A stretch of DNA of 22,744 bases from Pelagilacustribacter hypolimneticus (GTDB taxonomy: Bacteria > Pseudomonadota > Alphaproteobacteria > Pelagibacterales > Pelagibacteraceae): assembly GCA_965235125.1 (NCBI GenBank), contig CBDDXH010000011.1, positions 1 to 22,744 on the forward strand. The letters run 5' to 3'. The stretch's first letter is position 1. Every line of letters begins with the position of its first letter. Of the stretch, positions 8,361 to 15,690 are shown one piece after another. The notes under the pieces were generated by a model. The model ran no database searches, had not been told where the DNA came from, and worked only from the letters and a program-made list of their open reading frames with translations. A program made the translations under genes and the position numbers.

Positions 8361-9035
8361 ATGCTAACAAAAAAACAAAGAAATTTACTTCTTTATATAA
8401 ACAAGAAGATTAGATCGACTGGAATTTCTCCTTCATATGAAGAGATGAAAGATTCACTCAACCTAAAGTCGAAATCAGGAATACACAGATTAATATCGGC
8501 ATTAGAAGAAAGAGGATTTGTTAAAAGATTGGCTCATAAAGCAAGAGCATTAGAAGTTATTAAGCTTCCAGAGAATGCTAGTGCTAATGATATCTTTAAT
8601 ACATTTACACCAAGTGTCATCAAAGGAGGTTTGGATAAATCTCAAAGTATAGCAAGTAAAGTTTCAATATTAGGAAGTATAGCTGCAGGCACTCCCATCG
8701 AAGCCATTCAACAAGAAGTTGATAGAGTTACTTTACCAGAAGATTTGCAAAATAATGGAGAGCATTTTGGACTTAAAGTTAAAGGTGACTCCATGATTGA
8801 AGCAGGAATTAATGATGGTGATACAATTATCGTTAAAAAAACAACAAATGTTGAAAGTGGTCAGATTGCAGTTGTGCTTATTGACGATCAAGAGGCCACA
8901 CTAAAAAGAATTAGAAAAAAAGGAAATACCATTGCACTTGAGGCAGCAAATAAAAACCATGGTACTAAAATATATGCTGCAAACAGAATAAAAATTCAAG
9001 GTAAACTGATCTCTTTGTATAGAAACTTCCACTAA
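8361..9035 (+). CDS. lexA: LexA repressor (SOS regulator, self-cleaving)
   Basis: This 224-residue protein represses DNA-damage genes and cleaves itself when RecA filaments form. The N-terminal winged helix-turn-helix (about 1-65) starts MLTKKQRNLLLYI and contains GISPSYEEMKDSL and SGIHRLISALEERG, typical of LexA. The scissile Ala109-Gly110 bond sits in SIAAGTPIEA. The catalytic dyad is Ser144 in KGDSMIEAGI and Lys182 in ATLKRIRKK. Length near 220 suits an alphaproteobacterial LexA (E. coli 202). Its own promoter carries a GAAC-N7-GAAC box. In many alphaproteobacteria moaC and moeA lie between trpC and lexA; here there are only 71 bases. Confidence 0.97.
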   Translation: MLTKKQRNLLLYINKKIRSTGISPSYEEMKDSLNLKSKSGIHRLISALEERGFVKRLAHKARALEVIKLPENASANDIFNTFTPSVIKGGLDKSQSIASKVSILGSIAAGTPIEAIQQEVDRVTLPEDLQNNGEHFGLKVKGDSMIEAGINDGDTIIVKKTTNVESGQIAVVLIDDQEATLKRIRKKGNTIALEAANKNHGTKIYAANRIKIQGKLISLYRNFH

Positions 9036-9054
9036 AATAGTCTAATTATATTAA

Positions 9055-10434
9055 ATGAGTTTCGTTTGTAGGTTTGCGCCCTCTCCTACTGGGCCTCTTC
9101 ATATTGGTGGCGTTAGAACAGCTTTATTCAATTGGCTATTAGCTAAAAAAAATAAAGGTAAATATTTTTTAAGAATAGAAGATACAGATAAAGAAAGATC
9201 TAAAGATGAATTTAAAGATCAAATCATTTCATCGTTAGCCTGGCTAGGTGTTGAACACGATGGAGAACCTTATATACAATCTAAGAATATTGAAAAACAT
9301 GTTGCTGTAGCAGATGAATTAGTTAAAAAAGGTTTTGCTTACCACTGTTATTGTACTGAACAAGAGCTTGAAGATCAAAAAACTTTGGCAAAAAAAAAGA
9401 ATTTACCTTTTGTTTACAATAGAAAATGTAGAGATCTTAAAGAAAAAAAAGATGGTACAGCTGTTATTAGATTTAAAAGTAAAATATCAAGCTCAACTTT
9501 AATCAAAGATTTAGTTCAAGGTGATCGAAATATTTCAAACTCAACTATTGAAGACTTTGTAATTTTAAGAAAAGATAGAACACCAACGTATCAATTATCA
9601 GCGACTGTTGATGATCATGAAATGAAAATAACCCATGTGATTAGAGGCGATGATCACATGATTAATTCATTTAAACAAAAACAGATTTATGAAGCTATGG
9701 GGTGGCAAGTACCACATTTTGCACACATACCTTTAATTCACAGTGATCAAGGTAAAAAATTATCAAAAAGAGATAATGCATCCACTATTAATGATTATGT
9801 AAAAATAGGAATTATGCCTGATGCACTTAGAAATTACCTGCTTAGACTAGGCTGGTCTTATAAAGATAAGGAAATTTTCACCAAACAAGAAAGTATTGAT
9901 TTATTTGATTTAAGCGGAGTTGGAAAATCGCCTTCTAAATTAGATATGGCCAGGATCCTTTCGATGAACGAAAATTACATCAAAACTATTGATGAAAATG
10001 ATTTATTCAAACAATTGAAAGAATACGTGACAAAATATAAAAAACCTTTTGCTGCCTCAAAAGATTCTATTCTTATTAAAAGTATTAGTTTTTTAAAAAA
10101 TAAAGCTAAAACGTTAGAAGATATTTTTAATAATGCTCAATATATCATTGATGATAACATTAAGATTGCGGATGAAGATCAAAAATTACTAGATACTCGG
10201 TCTAAATTAATAATTAAAGACTTTATTACTGAATTTGAAAAACTATCTTCACCAAGTAAAGAAAATCTAGAGACTGTTATAAAATCATTAATTGAAAAAC
10301 ATAAAACTGATTTTAAAGGCGTAGGTCAGCCCTTGAGAATAGGGTTAGTAGGATCAAGATTTGGTCCGGGGCTCTACCATGTCATTCTGTCATTAGATAA
10401 AGCAGAGGTGATTAAAAGACTAAATAAAATTTAA
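9055..10434 (+). CDS. gltX: Glutamyl-tRNA synthetase
   Basis: This 459-residue class I aminoacyl-tRNA synthetase charges tRNA-Glu, and possibly tRNA-Gln if the cell relies on GatCAB; the sequence alone does not decide this. The ATP-binding HIGH motif appears as HIGG at 16-19 in FAPSPTGPLHIGG, and KMSKS as KLSKR at 235-239. Cys98, Cys100 and Cys125 fall where bacterial GluRS can bind zinc. The C-terminal anticodon-binding helical region (about 320-459) is present. It follows lexA by 19 bases. The citrate synthase gene gltA, commonly the next gene in alphaproteobacteria, is absent, and the accessory region begins instead. Confidence 0.96.
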   Translation: MSFVCRFAPSPTGPLHIGGVRTALFNWLLAKKNKGKYFLRIEDTDKERSKDEFKDQIISSLAWLGVEHDGEPYIQSKNIEKHVAVADELVKKGFAYHCYCTEQELEDQKTLAKKKNLPFVYNRKCRDLKEKKDGTAVIRFKSKISSSTLIKDLVQGDRNISNSTIEDFVILRKDRTPTYQLSATVDDHEMKITHVIRGDDHMINSFKQKQIYEAMGWQVPHFAHIPLIHSDQGKKLSKRDNASTINDYVKIGIMPDALRNYLLRLGWSYKDKEIFTKQESIDLFDLSGVGKSPSKLDMARILSMNENYIKTIDENDLFKQLKEYVTKYKKPFAASKDSILIKSISFLKNKAKTLEDIFNNAQYIIDDNIKIADEDQKLLDTRSKLIIKDFITEFEKLSSPSKENLETVIKSLIEKHKTDFKGVGQPLRIGLVGSRFGPGLYHVILSLDKAEVIKRLNKI

Positions 10435-10459
10435 TTAATAAATTTTATTTTTTCTAAAC

Positions 10460-10487
10460 TTGTTCTTGAACAAACTGGTCTATTTTT
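10460..10487 (+). terminator. Possible intrinsic terminator of gltX
   Basis: TTGTT (10460-10464), loop CTTG and AACAA (10469-10473) form a short hairpin, with a T run at 10483-10487 a few bases later. The stem is AT-rich and only 5 base pairs, so it would be weak. Its position in the 96-base gap between the convergent gltX and hydratase-like gene is suitable. The rest of this gap shows nothing recognisable. Confidence 0.3.
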
Positions 10488-10530
10488 GTTGATAAATTTA
10501 TTTGAATTACAACAATATATATATTTTTAT

Positions 10531-11313
10531 TTAAAAACTAACTTGCACTTTTCCGATTGGTGAAATTTCACCAATAAATTTTTCATTTTTTTGTACAGGA
10601 ACTATAGCTGTAGTTGAACCTGTCGTAACCCAAAAATCACTGTTTAAAAAAATTTCTCTATTTTGTAATTCTTTTATTAACCAAAATAATGAATTTATTG
10701 GATTTCCCAGAATATTTTTTGTATGTCCTAAATAAACTTTTTTATTACAAAGGTTTGTGATTTTAGTTTTTGACTGAAAATTCAAAATATTTTTTATTTT
10801 GTATATTTTAGATTTTATAAAAGAAATATTTAAGCCAAAATCAACTATTGCCTGTCCAACAAAATTTGTTTTTTTTATTTTTTGTCTGTATCCAACTAAT
10901 TCAAATGCTGGTGCTATACCATTAATAAATTTCTTTAATTGTTTTTTTTTATTAATTCTTGTTTTGAATATTGTTTTACTTATTTTGTAAGCAACTTCTA
11001 ATTCAATGCCTAAAGTATTAGGGGCCAATTTGACTTTTTTTTTACTATCAAAAGTTTGCTCCTTAAAAAGGAATGAGTAAAAAGGTTTGCTAGCTTTCAA
11101 AATCTTCATTATCTGTTTGTTTGTTGCACCAATTTTAAACCCTATTGGATGCCATTCGAGCTTTGCTTCTGCAAAATTTTTAATTTGATTTGCTATATTA
11201 ATATTTTTAAAAACATTAATTGGTAAAGGTTTAATTAAAAAATTTTTTTTTCTAGCAAAAGCTAGCAAGCTCGAAAAAGTGTTTATCTCTTTAAAAATTT
11301 TTTTAGAATACAT
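10531..11313 (-). CDS. 2-keto-4-pentenoate hydratase-like protein (MhpD/FAH-type fold)
   Basis: This 260-residue protein has the layout of the MhpD hydratase/4-oxalocrotonate decarboxylase family, metal-dependent enzymes with the fumarylacetoacetate-hydrolase fold. Visible marks are GFKIGAT at 58-64, the metal-ligand pair Glu104/Glu106 in GIELEVAYKI, a third Glu138 in PAFELVGYR, VDFG near 157-160, and the C-terminal VTTGSTTAIVPV...GEISPIGKVQVSF. The family adds water to, or decarboxylates, short enol/keto acids from ring cleavage, but no ring-cleavage gene is present. The substrate is therefore unknown. The protein is very Lys-rich and its DNA very AT-rich even for this window. It is the last gene of the leftward amide-transport operon, 20 bases after the amidase. 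Confidence 0.75.
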   Translation of the reverse strand: MYSKKIFKEINTFSSLLAFARKKNFLIKPLPINVFKNINIANQIKNFAEAKLEWHPIGFKIGATNKQIMKILKASKPFYSFLFKEQTFDSKKKVKLAPNTLGIELEVAYKISKTIFKTRINKKKQLKKFINGIAPAFELVGYRQKIKKTNFVGQAIVDFGLNISFIKSKIYKIKNILNFQSKTKITNLCNKKVYLGHTKNILGNPINSLFWLIKELQNREIFLNSDFWVTTGSTTAIVPVQKNEKFIGEISPIGKVQVSF

Positions 11314-11333
11314 TTTCTAAGTAATTTTAAAAT

Positions 11334-12320
11334 TTACTTTAGATAGTGTTTTTCTATTCCAGCTCCAACTGTATATTTTGGATCAACAAAGTTACCCAAT
11401 CTAACTTTACCTACTTGACTTAAAATCATATAAATATCCCAAGTATTAAAATTATAATCTTTAGCTAACCATCGAACCAGTTCACGATATGCTATTCTGG
11501 TTGCGTCTTCTAATGGTCTAGTACTACCAATTGCCATTAACATATCCTTCGTTTCAAGCCTTGGCCATTCAATATTGTAATTCTTGATTAGATCTACTTT
11601 AATTGTCGTCGTAGTAGGATACTCAACTGCTACACCGCAAACCTCGCCATCGCCTTGACATGCATGGGCATCTCCAATGAACAACCTTCCTCCTGGGCTT
11701 CTTACTGGTAAATAGGTAATGCTTCCGGGACCCATATCTGGAAGATCCATGTTCCCTCCATGATTATCGGGTGTTAGTGAATTGATTGAGTCAATTTCAG
11801 GTGAACAACTTAAAGTACCGATATGAGGTTTGTAAGGTAAAGTTATTCGATCTGACCAATATACATTTTTTTCGTCTAAATTAATTTTTCTTACGATTTC
11901 TGGCAGAGGATCGTTTAGAGTAGCAGTATACGCAGTGCCGGTTAATGCACCAAATTCTTGTATCATGCAGCAAGTTCCTAAAGGATTTTGTCCTCTTGGG
12001 ATCATTTTTTCTATGTAGACAGCTACTGCATCGCCTTTCTCTGCGCCTTCGATCATTATTGGTCCATTTTGTGGATTTAAAAAAGGCATCACCAATTTTT
12101 CACTAGGCTTATCAGTTTCTTTTTGAATTTTGCCTTCAAAAGCATCTCTAGTCTCAACCACAACCGTGTCACCAGGTTTAATGTACATTACAGGTTTTGA
12201 GTATGGTCCCATAGTATAATGGTAATTTCCTTGTATTTTTTCAGTTAAGTAATGTGTTTGCCCTTTACTATTTTTTCCAACACCCTTTGCCATCATTATT
12301 GAGCTTTTTAACCAGTCCAT
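11334..12320 (-). CDS. Acetamidase/formamidase family amidohydrolase
   Basis: This 328-residue protein of the FmdA/AmdA family hydrolyses short aliphatic amides such as formamide or acetamide to ammonium and the carboxylate in characterised members. Diagnostic blocks are YIKPGDTVVVETRDAF near 46-61, SCSPE near 171-175, NHGGNMDLPDMGPGS at 186-200, and GDAHACQGDGEVCG at 216-229, the family's most conserved segment. It is shorter than FmdA of methylotrophs (about 400 residues) and closer in size to bacterial acetamidases. A strong Shine-Dalgarno (AAGGAGA, within 12324-12330) precedes the ATG and supports this start. It lies 17 bases after the transporter ATPase gene in the same operon, so its substrate is probably what the transporter imports. 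Confidence 0.88.
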   Translation of the reverse strand: MDWLKSSIMMAKGVGKNSKGQTHYLTEKIQGNYHYTMGPYSKPVMYIKPGDTVVVETRDAFEGKIQKETDKPSEKLVMPFLNPQNGPIMIEGAEKGDAVAVYIEKMIPRGQNPLGTCCMIQEFGALTGTAYTATLNDPLPEIVRKINLDEKNVYWSDRITLPYKPHIGTLSCSPEIDSINSLTPDNHGGNMDLPDMGPGSITYLPVRSPGGRLFIGDAHACQGDGEVCGVAVEYPTTTTIKVDLIKNYNIEWPRLETKDMLMAIGSTRPLEDATRIAYRELVRWLAKDYNFNTWDIYMILSQVGKVRLGNFVDPKYTVGAGIEKHYLK

Positions 12321-12337
12321 CTATCTCCTTTCATATT

Positions 12338-13075
12338 TTAATGTGTGTGCAAACTTAACAAATTTCTAGCTTTTTCCAAAGTATCTATTTGTGAGGCTTC
12401 CAATTTTTTTGAATTATTTCCCTTATCTACAACTATACAATTTGAATGCAATTGACTAATGAGGGAAATATTTTGTTCTACAACTATAATAGCTGTACTA
12501 AATTTTTTTGATAAATCTTTTAATACATTTCCAATAAAACTAACAATAGACGGTTGTATACCTTCCGATGGTTCATCAAGAATAATAATTTCAGGATTAA
12601 ATACTAGGGCTCTTGCTATTGCAAGTTGTTGCTGTTGACCGCCGCTTAATGATGCTCCATTTTCATTTCTTTTCTCTTTTAATATTGGAAAAACTTTATA
12701 AATATTTTCTAAATTATCTTTATTGCTTTGACGAATTTTTTTTCTTGCATATAGTGGAAGCATAATATTTTGTTCTACCGTTAAAGAATTGAAAATATCT
12801 CTGCCTTGAGGTACATATCCAATTCCTAGTGTAGAACGAACTGAAGGATTTGCGCTAGTTATGTCTCTCCCTTTAAGGCTTATTATCCCCGTTCTTGCCT
12901 CTAATAAACCCATTATAGTTTTCATTAAGGTTGTTTTTCCCATTCCATTACTTCCGGTAATACATAATATTTCACCACTTTTTATACTAAATGAAAAATT
13001 ATTAATGATTGTTGTGGAGCCATATCCAGATGAAATATTTTTTAATTCCAACAAATTGTTATTACCATCACCCAT
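12338..13075 (-). CDS. ABC transporter ATPase, UrtE/LivF type
   Basis: This 245-residue cytoplasmic ATPase belongs to a branched-chain-amino-acid/urea/amide-type importer. Walker A GSNGMGKT is at 41-48, the signature LSGGQ at 143-147, Walker B IIILDE at 163-168, and VVEQN near 198-202 replaces the usual H-loop context, as is typical of LivF/UrtE proteins. The GRDIFNSLTVEQN segment after the Q-loop resembles UrtE. It shares one base with the preceding ATPase gene (stop/start overlap at 13075) and precedes the amidase. Whether the cargo is urea, an amide or an amino acid cannot be told from the ATPase. Confidence 0.9.
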   Translation of the reverse strand: MGDGNNNLLELKNISSGYGSTTIINNFSFSIKSGEILCITGSNGMGKTTLMKTIMGLLEARTGIISLKGRDITSANPSVRSTLGIGYVPQGRDIFNSLTVEQNIMLPLYARKKIRQSNKDNLENIYKVFPILKEKRNENGASLSGGQQQQLAIARALVFNPEIIILDEPSEGIQPSIVSFIGNVLKDLSKKFSTAIIVVEQNISLISQLHSNCIVVDKGNNSKKLEASQIDTLEKARNLLSLHTH

Positions 13076-13773
13076 TAACTTGCTCCTAAGTAAATATTAT
13101 TAACCCCTTTATCTGATAAGACTTCTGATACACTACCTTCGATAAACATTTTTCCTAGATGTAAAACAGAAACTTTAGTAGCTATTTGCTTTACAAAATC
13201 CATATCATGTCCCACAATTATAAAAGTCATACCCTGTTTATTCAGTTTTTTTATTATTTTACCTGTAATTTCGGTTTCTTCAAATGATAAACCAGCTGTA
13301 GGTTCGTCTAAAAAAACAAGATCTGGCATAGATAAAGTTGAAAGAGCAATGTCTAACCACTGCTTTTTGCCATGTGAAAGATCACCTGCAAAATTGTTTT
13401 TTTCTTCCTCTAAAAAAAATTCACTTAATAATTTATCAATCTCAAAAGACTTTTCTCTATTGTTTGCTAATGATAAATTTTCTAGAACAGTCAGTTCTGA
13501 AAAAACTGATGGAGCTTGAAACTTTACTCCTATGCCTAAATTAATCCTTTCATGAAGTTTTAATTTTTCAATATTTTGATTTTTATATAAAATTACTCCA
13601 TTGTTTGGGGAATGGTAACCAATTACTAATTTAAATAAAGTGCTTTTTCCAGCACCGTTAGGTCCTATAATAAATCTTATTTCTCCCTTATCTACTGTAA
13701 GAGAAACATCATCTAATGCTGTGAATCCTCCAAATTTTTTTGTCAAAGATTTAGTTTCTAAGATTATAGCCAT
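13075..13773 (-). CDS. ABC transporter ATPase, UrtD/LivG type
   Basis: This 232-residue ATPase is the partner of the UrtE-like subunit. Walker A GPNGAGKS lies at 37-44. The ABC signature is LSHGKKQWLDIA at 132-143, and the LSHG form is characteristic of UrtD and related amide/urea systems rather than LivG, which usually has LSYG. Walker B LVFLDE is at 152-157, with His189 in VGHDMDF. The start overlaps the end of the permease gene by 10 bases, consistent with translational coupling in a five-gene transporter operon. Confidence 0.9.
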   Translation of the reverse strand: MAIILETKSLTKKFGGFTALDDVSLTVDKGEIRFIIGPNGAGKSTLFKLVIGYHSPNNGVILYKNQNIEKLKLHERINLGIGVKFQAPSVFSELTVLENLSLANNREKSFEIDKLLSEFFLEEEKNNFAGDLSHGKKQWLDIALSTLSMPDLVFLDEPTAGLSFEETEITGKIIKKLNKQGMTFIIVGHDMDFVKQIATKVSVLHLGKMFIEGSVSEVLSDKGVNNIYLGAS

Positions 13774-14753
13774 TTAATTCTCTCCAATATTTTTTTTTTC
13801 AACATTAAAATCAATCCATCTGGAAAAAATCTTATGACTATTACTAAAACAAGACCCATAAAAATAATTGCAAATTGAGCTCCATTTATTGCCAGTATTT
13901 GCGAAAGCCATATAAAAAAGATACATCCAATAAAAACAGAAAAAAAATCTTTTTTTCCACTTGCCGCAACCCATACAACTGGTAAAGCGGAAGAAATTAA
14001 ACCCATTGATGATGGTGTTATATATCCTCCCCAATTAGTATAAAGAATTCCACTTATGCCGGCTAATACAGAAGCTATTACAAATCCAATTAACTGAACA
14101 AATTGAACGTTATGACCTAGGCTTGAAACTCTATCTCTGTCCTCTTTAGAAGCTAGAAAAATTAATCCTAATTTAGAATTTTTAAATTTATAAAGAGCTA
14201 TTAAAGTAACTGCTGCTAAAATTAAAATAAAATAATATTGTGTAACATCTTGAACTAATCCAAATTTTATATTTTGAAATCCGATAGTTGGCATTCCCTG
14301 CATTCCATTAAATCCGTTAAGCCTCGCCTCACCAATTGCGTATTCTGGTCCTGCAGTTTGTTGCATAAACGTCTCAAAAACTAATGTAATTGCGAGAGTA
14401 ACGATACCTATGAATACGTCATATATTCCTCCGTAGAATAAGAAGTAGCCTACTATAAAACCAAAAAGTGCAGTTATCGCTAAAGCAAGAAATACTGACC
14501 AAATACCAACGCCTGCCACTCCAATAAAATTAATACTAATTACTCCAAAAGAATAACCTGCTAAACCAAAAAAAGCTGTTTGCCCAAAACTCAAAATTCC
14601 TCCCATGCCCCATATAACCGCCAGACCAAGAGAAAGAAAAGTCCAACACATAAAATAAGACATGTTGTATAAAACATAAGTATCCAAAAAAAGAGGTAAT
14701 AAACCTAATATTAAAAATGTGATTATTGGTAGTTTATTTTTTTTTAAGTTCAT
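13764..14753 (-). CDS. ABC transporter permease, UrtC/LivM type
   Basis: This 329-residue integral membrane protein has about nine or ten hydrophobic segments spread over its whole length. The conserved LivM/UrtC block WGMGGILSFGQTAFFGLAGYSFG lies near residues 48-70, and a later EAA-like cytoplasmic loop FLASKEDRDRVSSLGHN is near 200-216 before the segment AGISGILYTNWGGYITP. With the UrtB-like protein it forms the membrane channel of the importer. It overlaps the downstream ATPase gene by 10 bases and starts 7 bases after the other permease gene. Confidence 0.9.
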   Translation of the reverse strand: MNLKKNKLPIITFLILGLLPLFLDTYVLYNMSYFMCWTFLSLGLAVIWGMGGILSFGQTAFFGLAGYSFGVISINFIGVAGVGIWSVFLALAITALFGFIVGYFLFYGGIYDVFIGIVTLAITLVFETFMQQTAGPEYAIGEARLNGFNGMQGMPTIGFQNIKFGLVQDVTQYYFILILAAVTLIALYKFKNSKLGLIFLASKEDRDRVSSLGHNVQFVQLIGFVIASVLAGISGILYTNWGGYITPSSMGLISSALPVVWVAASGKKDFFSVFIGCIFFIWLSQILAINGAQFAIIFMGLVLVIVIRFFPDGLILMLKKKILERIKWL

Positions 14754-14760
14754 TATAATT

Positions 14761-15624
14761 TTATTTAGACTTAGATATTAATCCACTGAAACCTTTTGGT
14801 AAAAACCTTATAATTAAAATTACTGCAAATAATATTGCGATCAATCCAATTGTAGCTTTGTAAAAGAATGTTACAGATGTTTGTACCGTACTTAAAAATG
14901 CAGCAGCAGGAACAAGGCCAATAAAAGGAGCGGCGCCTGCTGTAACAACTGTAATAAAAGCTGTAACAATAAAAGCTTGACCTATGCTTGGAACGATTGT
15001 CATGGTAGGTGCATAAAGTGCTCCTGTTATTCCTGCTAAACCTGCTCCAATTGCAAATGTAACTGAGTAAACATTGCTCACATTAACTCCCATAGTGGAC
15101 GCTATATCCGGTCTTTCGATTGTAGCTCTAGCTAAAGCTCCAAAATGGGTTTTCATAAAAAGTAAATATAGTGATGCTAAAAGCGATAAAGAAAATAAAA
15201 TTAAAAATACCCGGTACTCTGAATAAGAAAATTCACCTAGCCTAAAGTTTCCCATTGGGGTTTGTAAGCCTTCGTACGAAGGTCCGAAAATAACAAGGAA
15301 AGATTGTGATACTATTAAGCTTATACCCCAAGTAGCAACAACTGAGTCTAATGGTCTTCCATATAAATGTCGAATTATAAACTTTTCTAATATTAAACCA
15401 AAAATTATAGTAACCAAAACTCCAAAGGCCATAGCAACTGGTAATGGTAAATGGAAAACTTTTCCCGAAACTACAGTTCCATATGCACCAACAGTTATAA
15501 ATTCTCCGTGTGCTAAATTTATAATTTTCATCATCCCAAAAATAACTGCTAAGCCTATTGCAGATAATAATAAAAATGCGAGAACATCTCCAAATTGATA
15601 GACGATATTAAAAAGCATTATCAT
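14761..15624 (-). CDS. ABC transporter permease, UrtB/LivH type
   Basis: This 287-residue inner-membrane permease has about eight hydrophobic segments. The LivH/UrtB signature MMKIINLAHGEFITVGAYG is near residues 30-48, and VVTAGAAPFIGLVPAA lies near 226-241. The conserved EAA-type loop around RPDIASTMGVNVSNVYS is near 171-187. Many UrtB proteins carry a long N-terminal extension that is absent here; the compact form is what one sees in LivH or in amide transporters such as FmdE. Met3 is an alternative start 6 bases downstream. A strong hairpin separates it from the upstream binding-protein gene. Confidence 0.9.
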   Translation of the reverse strand: MIMLFNIVYQFGDVLAFLLLSAIGLAVIFGMMKIINLAHGEFITVGAYGTVVSGKVFHLPLPVAMAFGVLVTIIFGLILEKFIIRHLYGRPLDSVVATWGISLIVSQSFLVIFGPSYEGLQTPMGNFRLGEFSYSEYRVFLILFSLSLLASLYLLFMKTHFGALARATIERPDIASTMGVNVSNVYSVTFAIGAGLAGITGALYAPTMTIVPSIGQAFIVTAFITVVTAGAAPFIGLVPAAAFLSTVQTSVTFFYKATIGLIAILFAVILIIRFLPKGFSGLISKSK

Positions 15625-15647
15625 AAATCTAATTTATTTTATTTAGG

Positions 15648-15681
15648 TAAACTTAGCGATATTTTTATATCGCTAAGTTTA
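15648..15681. promoter_or_regulatory. Perfect 15-bp hairpin between binding-protein and permease genes
   Basis: Arms at 15648-15662 and 15667-15681 are exact reverse complements around a TTTT loop (AAAA on the minus strand). The arms include AGCGAT, so the stem is unusually GC-rich for this DNA. On the minus (transcribed) strand it sits 9 bases after the binding-protein stop and is followed by CCTAAATAAA with no T run. A standard intrinsic terminator is therefore less likely than an RNA-stabilising or partial-termination hairpin that lets the binding protein be made in excess over the permeases. Confidence 0.75.
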
Positions 15682-15690
15682 ATATTTTAT

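Noticed and set aside
10460..10473. TTGTTC-TT-GAACAA palindrome after gltX as a LexA operator
   Set aside because: The alphaproteobacterial box is a direct repeat with 7-base spacing; this is an inverted repeat with a 2-base spacer between convergent gene ends, better read as a weak terminator.
13774..14034. 86-codon minus-strand frame overlapping the UrtC-like permease
   Set aside because: It is an alternative frame of the permease end on the same strand; the permease frame is continuous and family-like, so there is no frameshift to explain.
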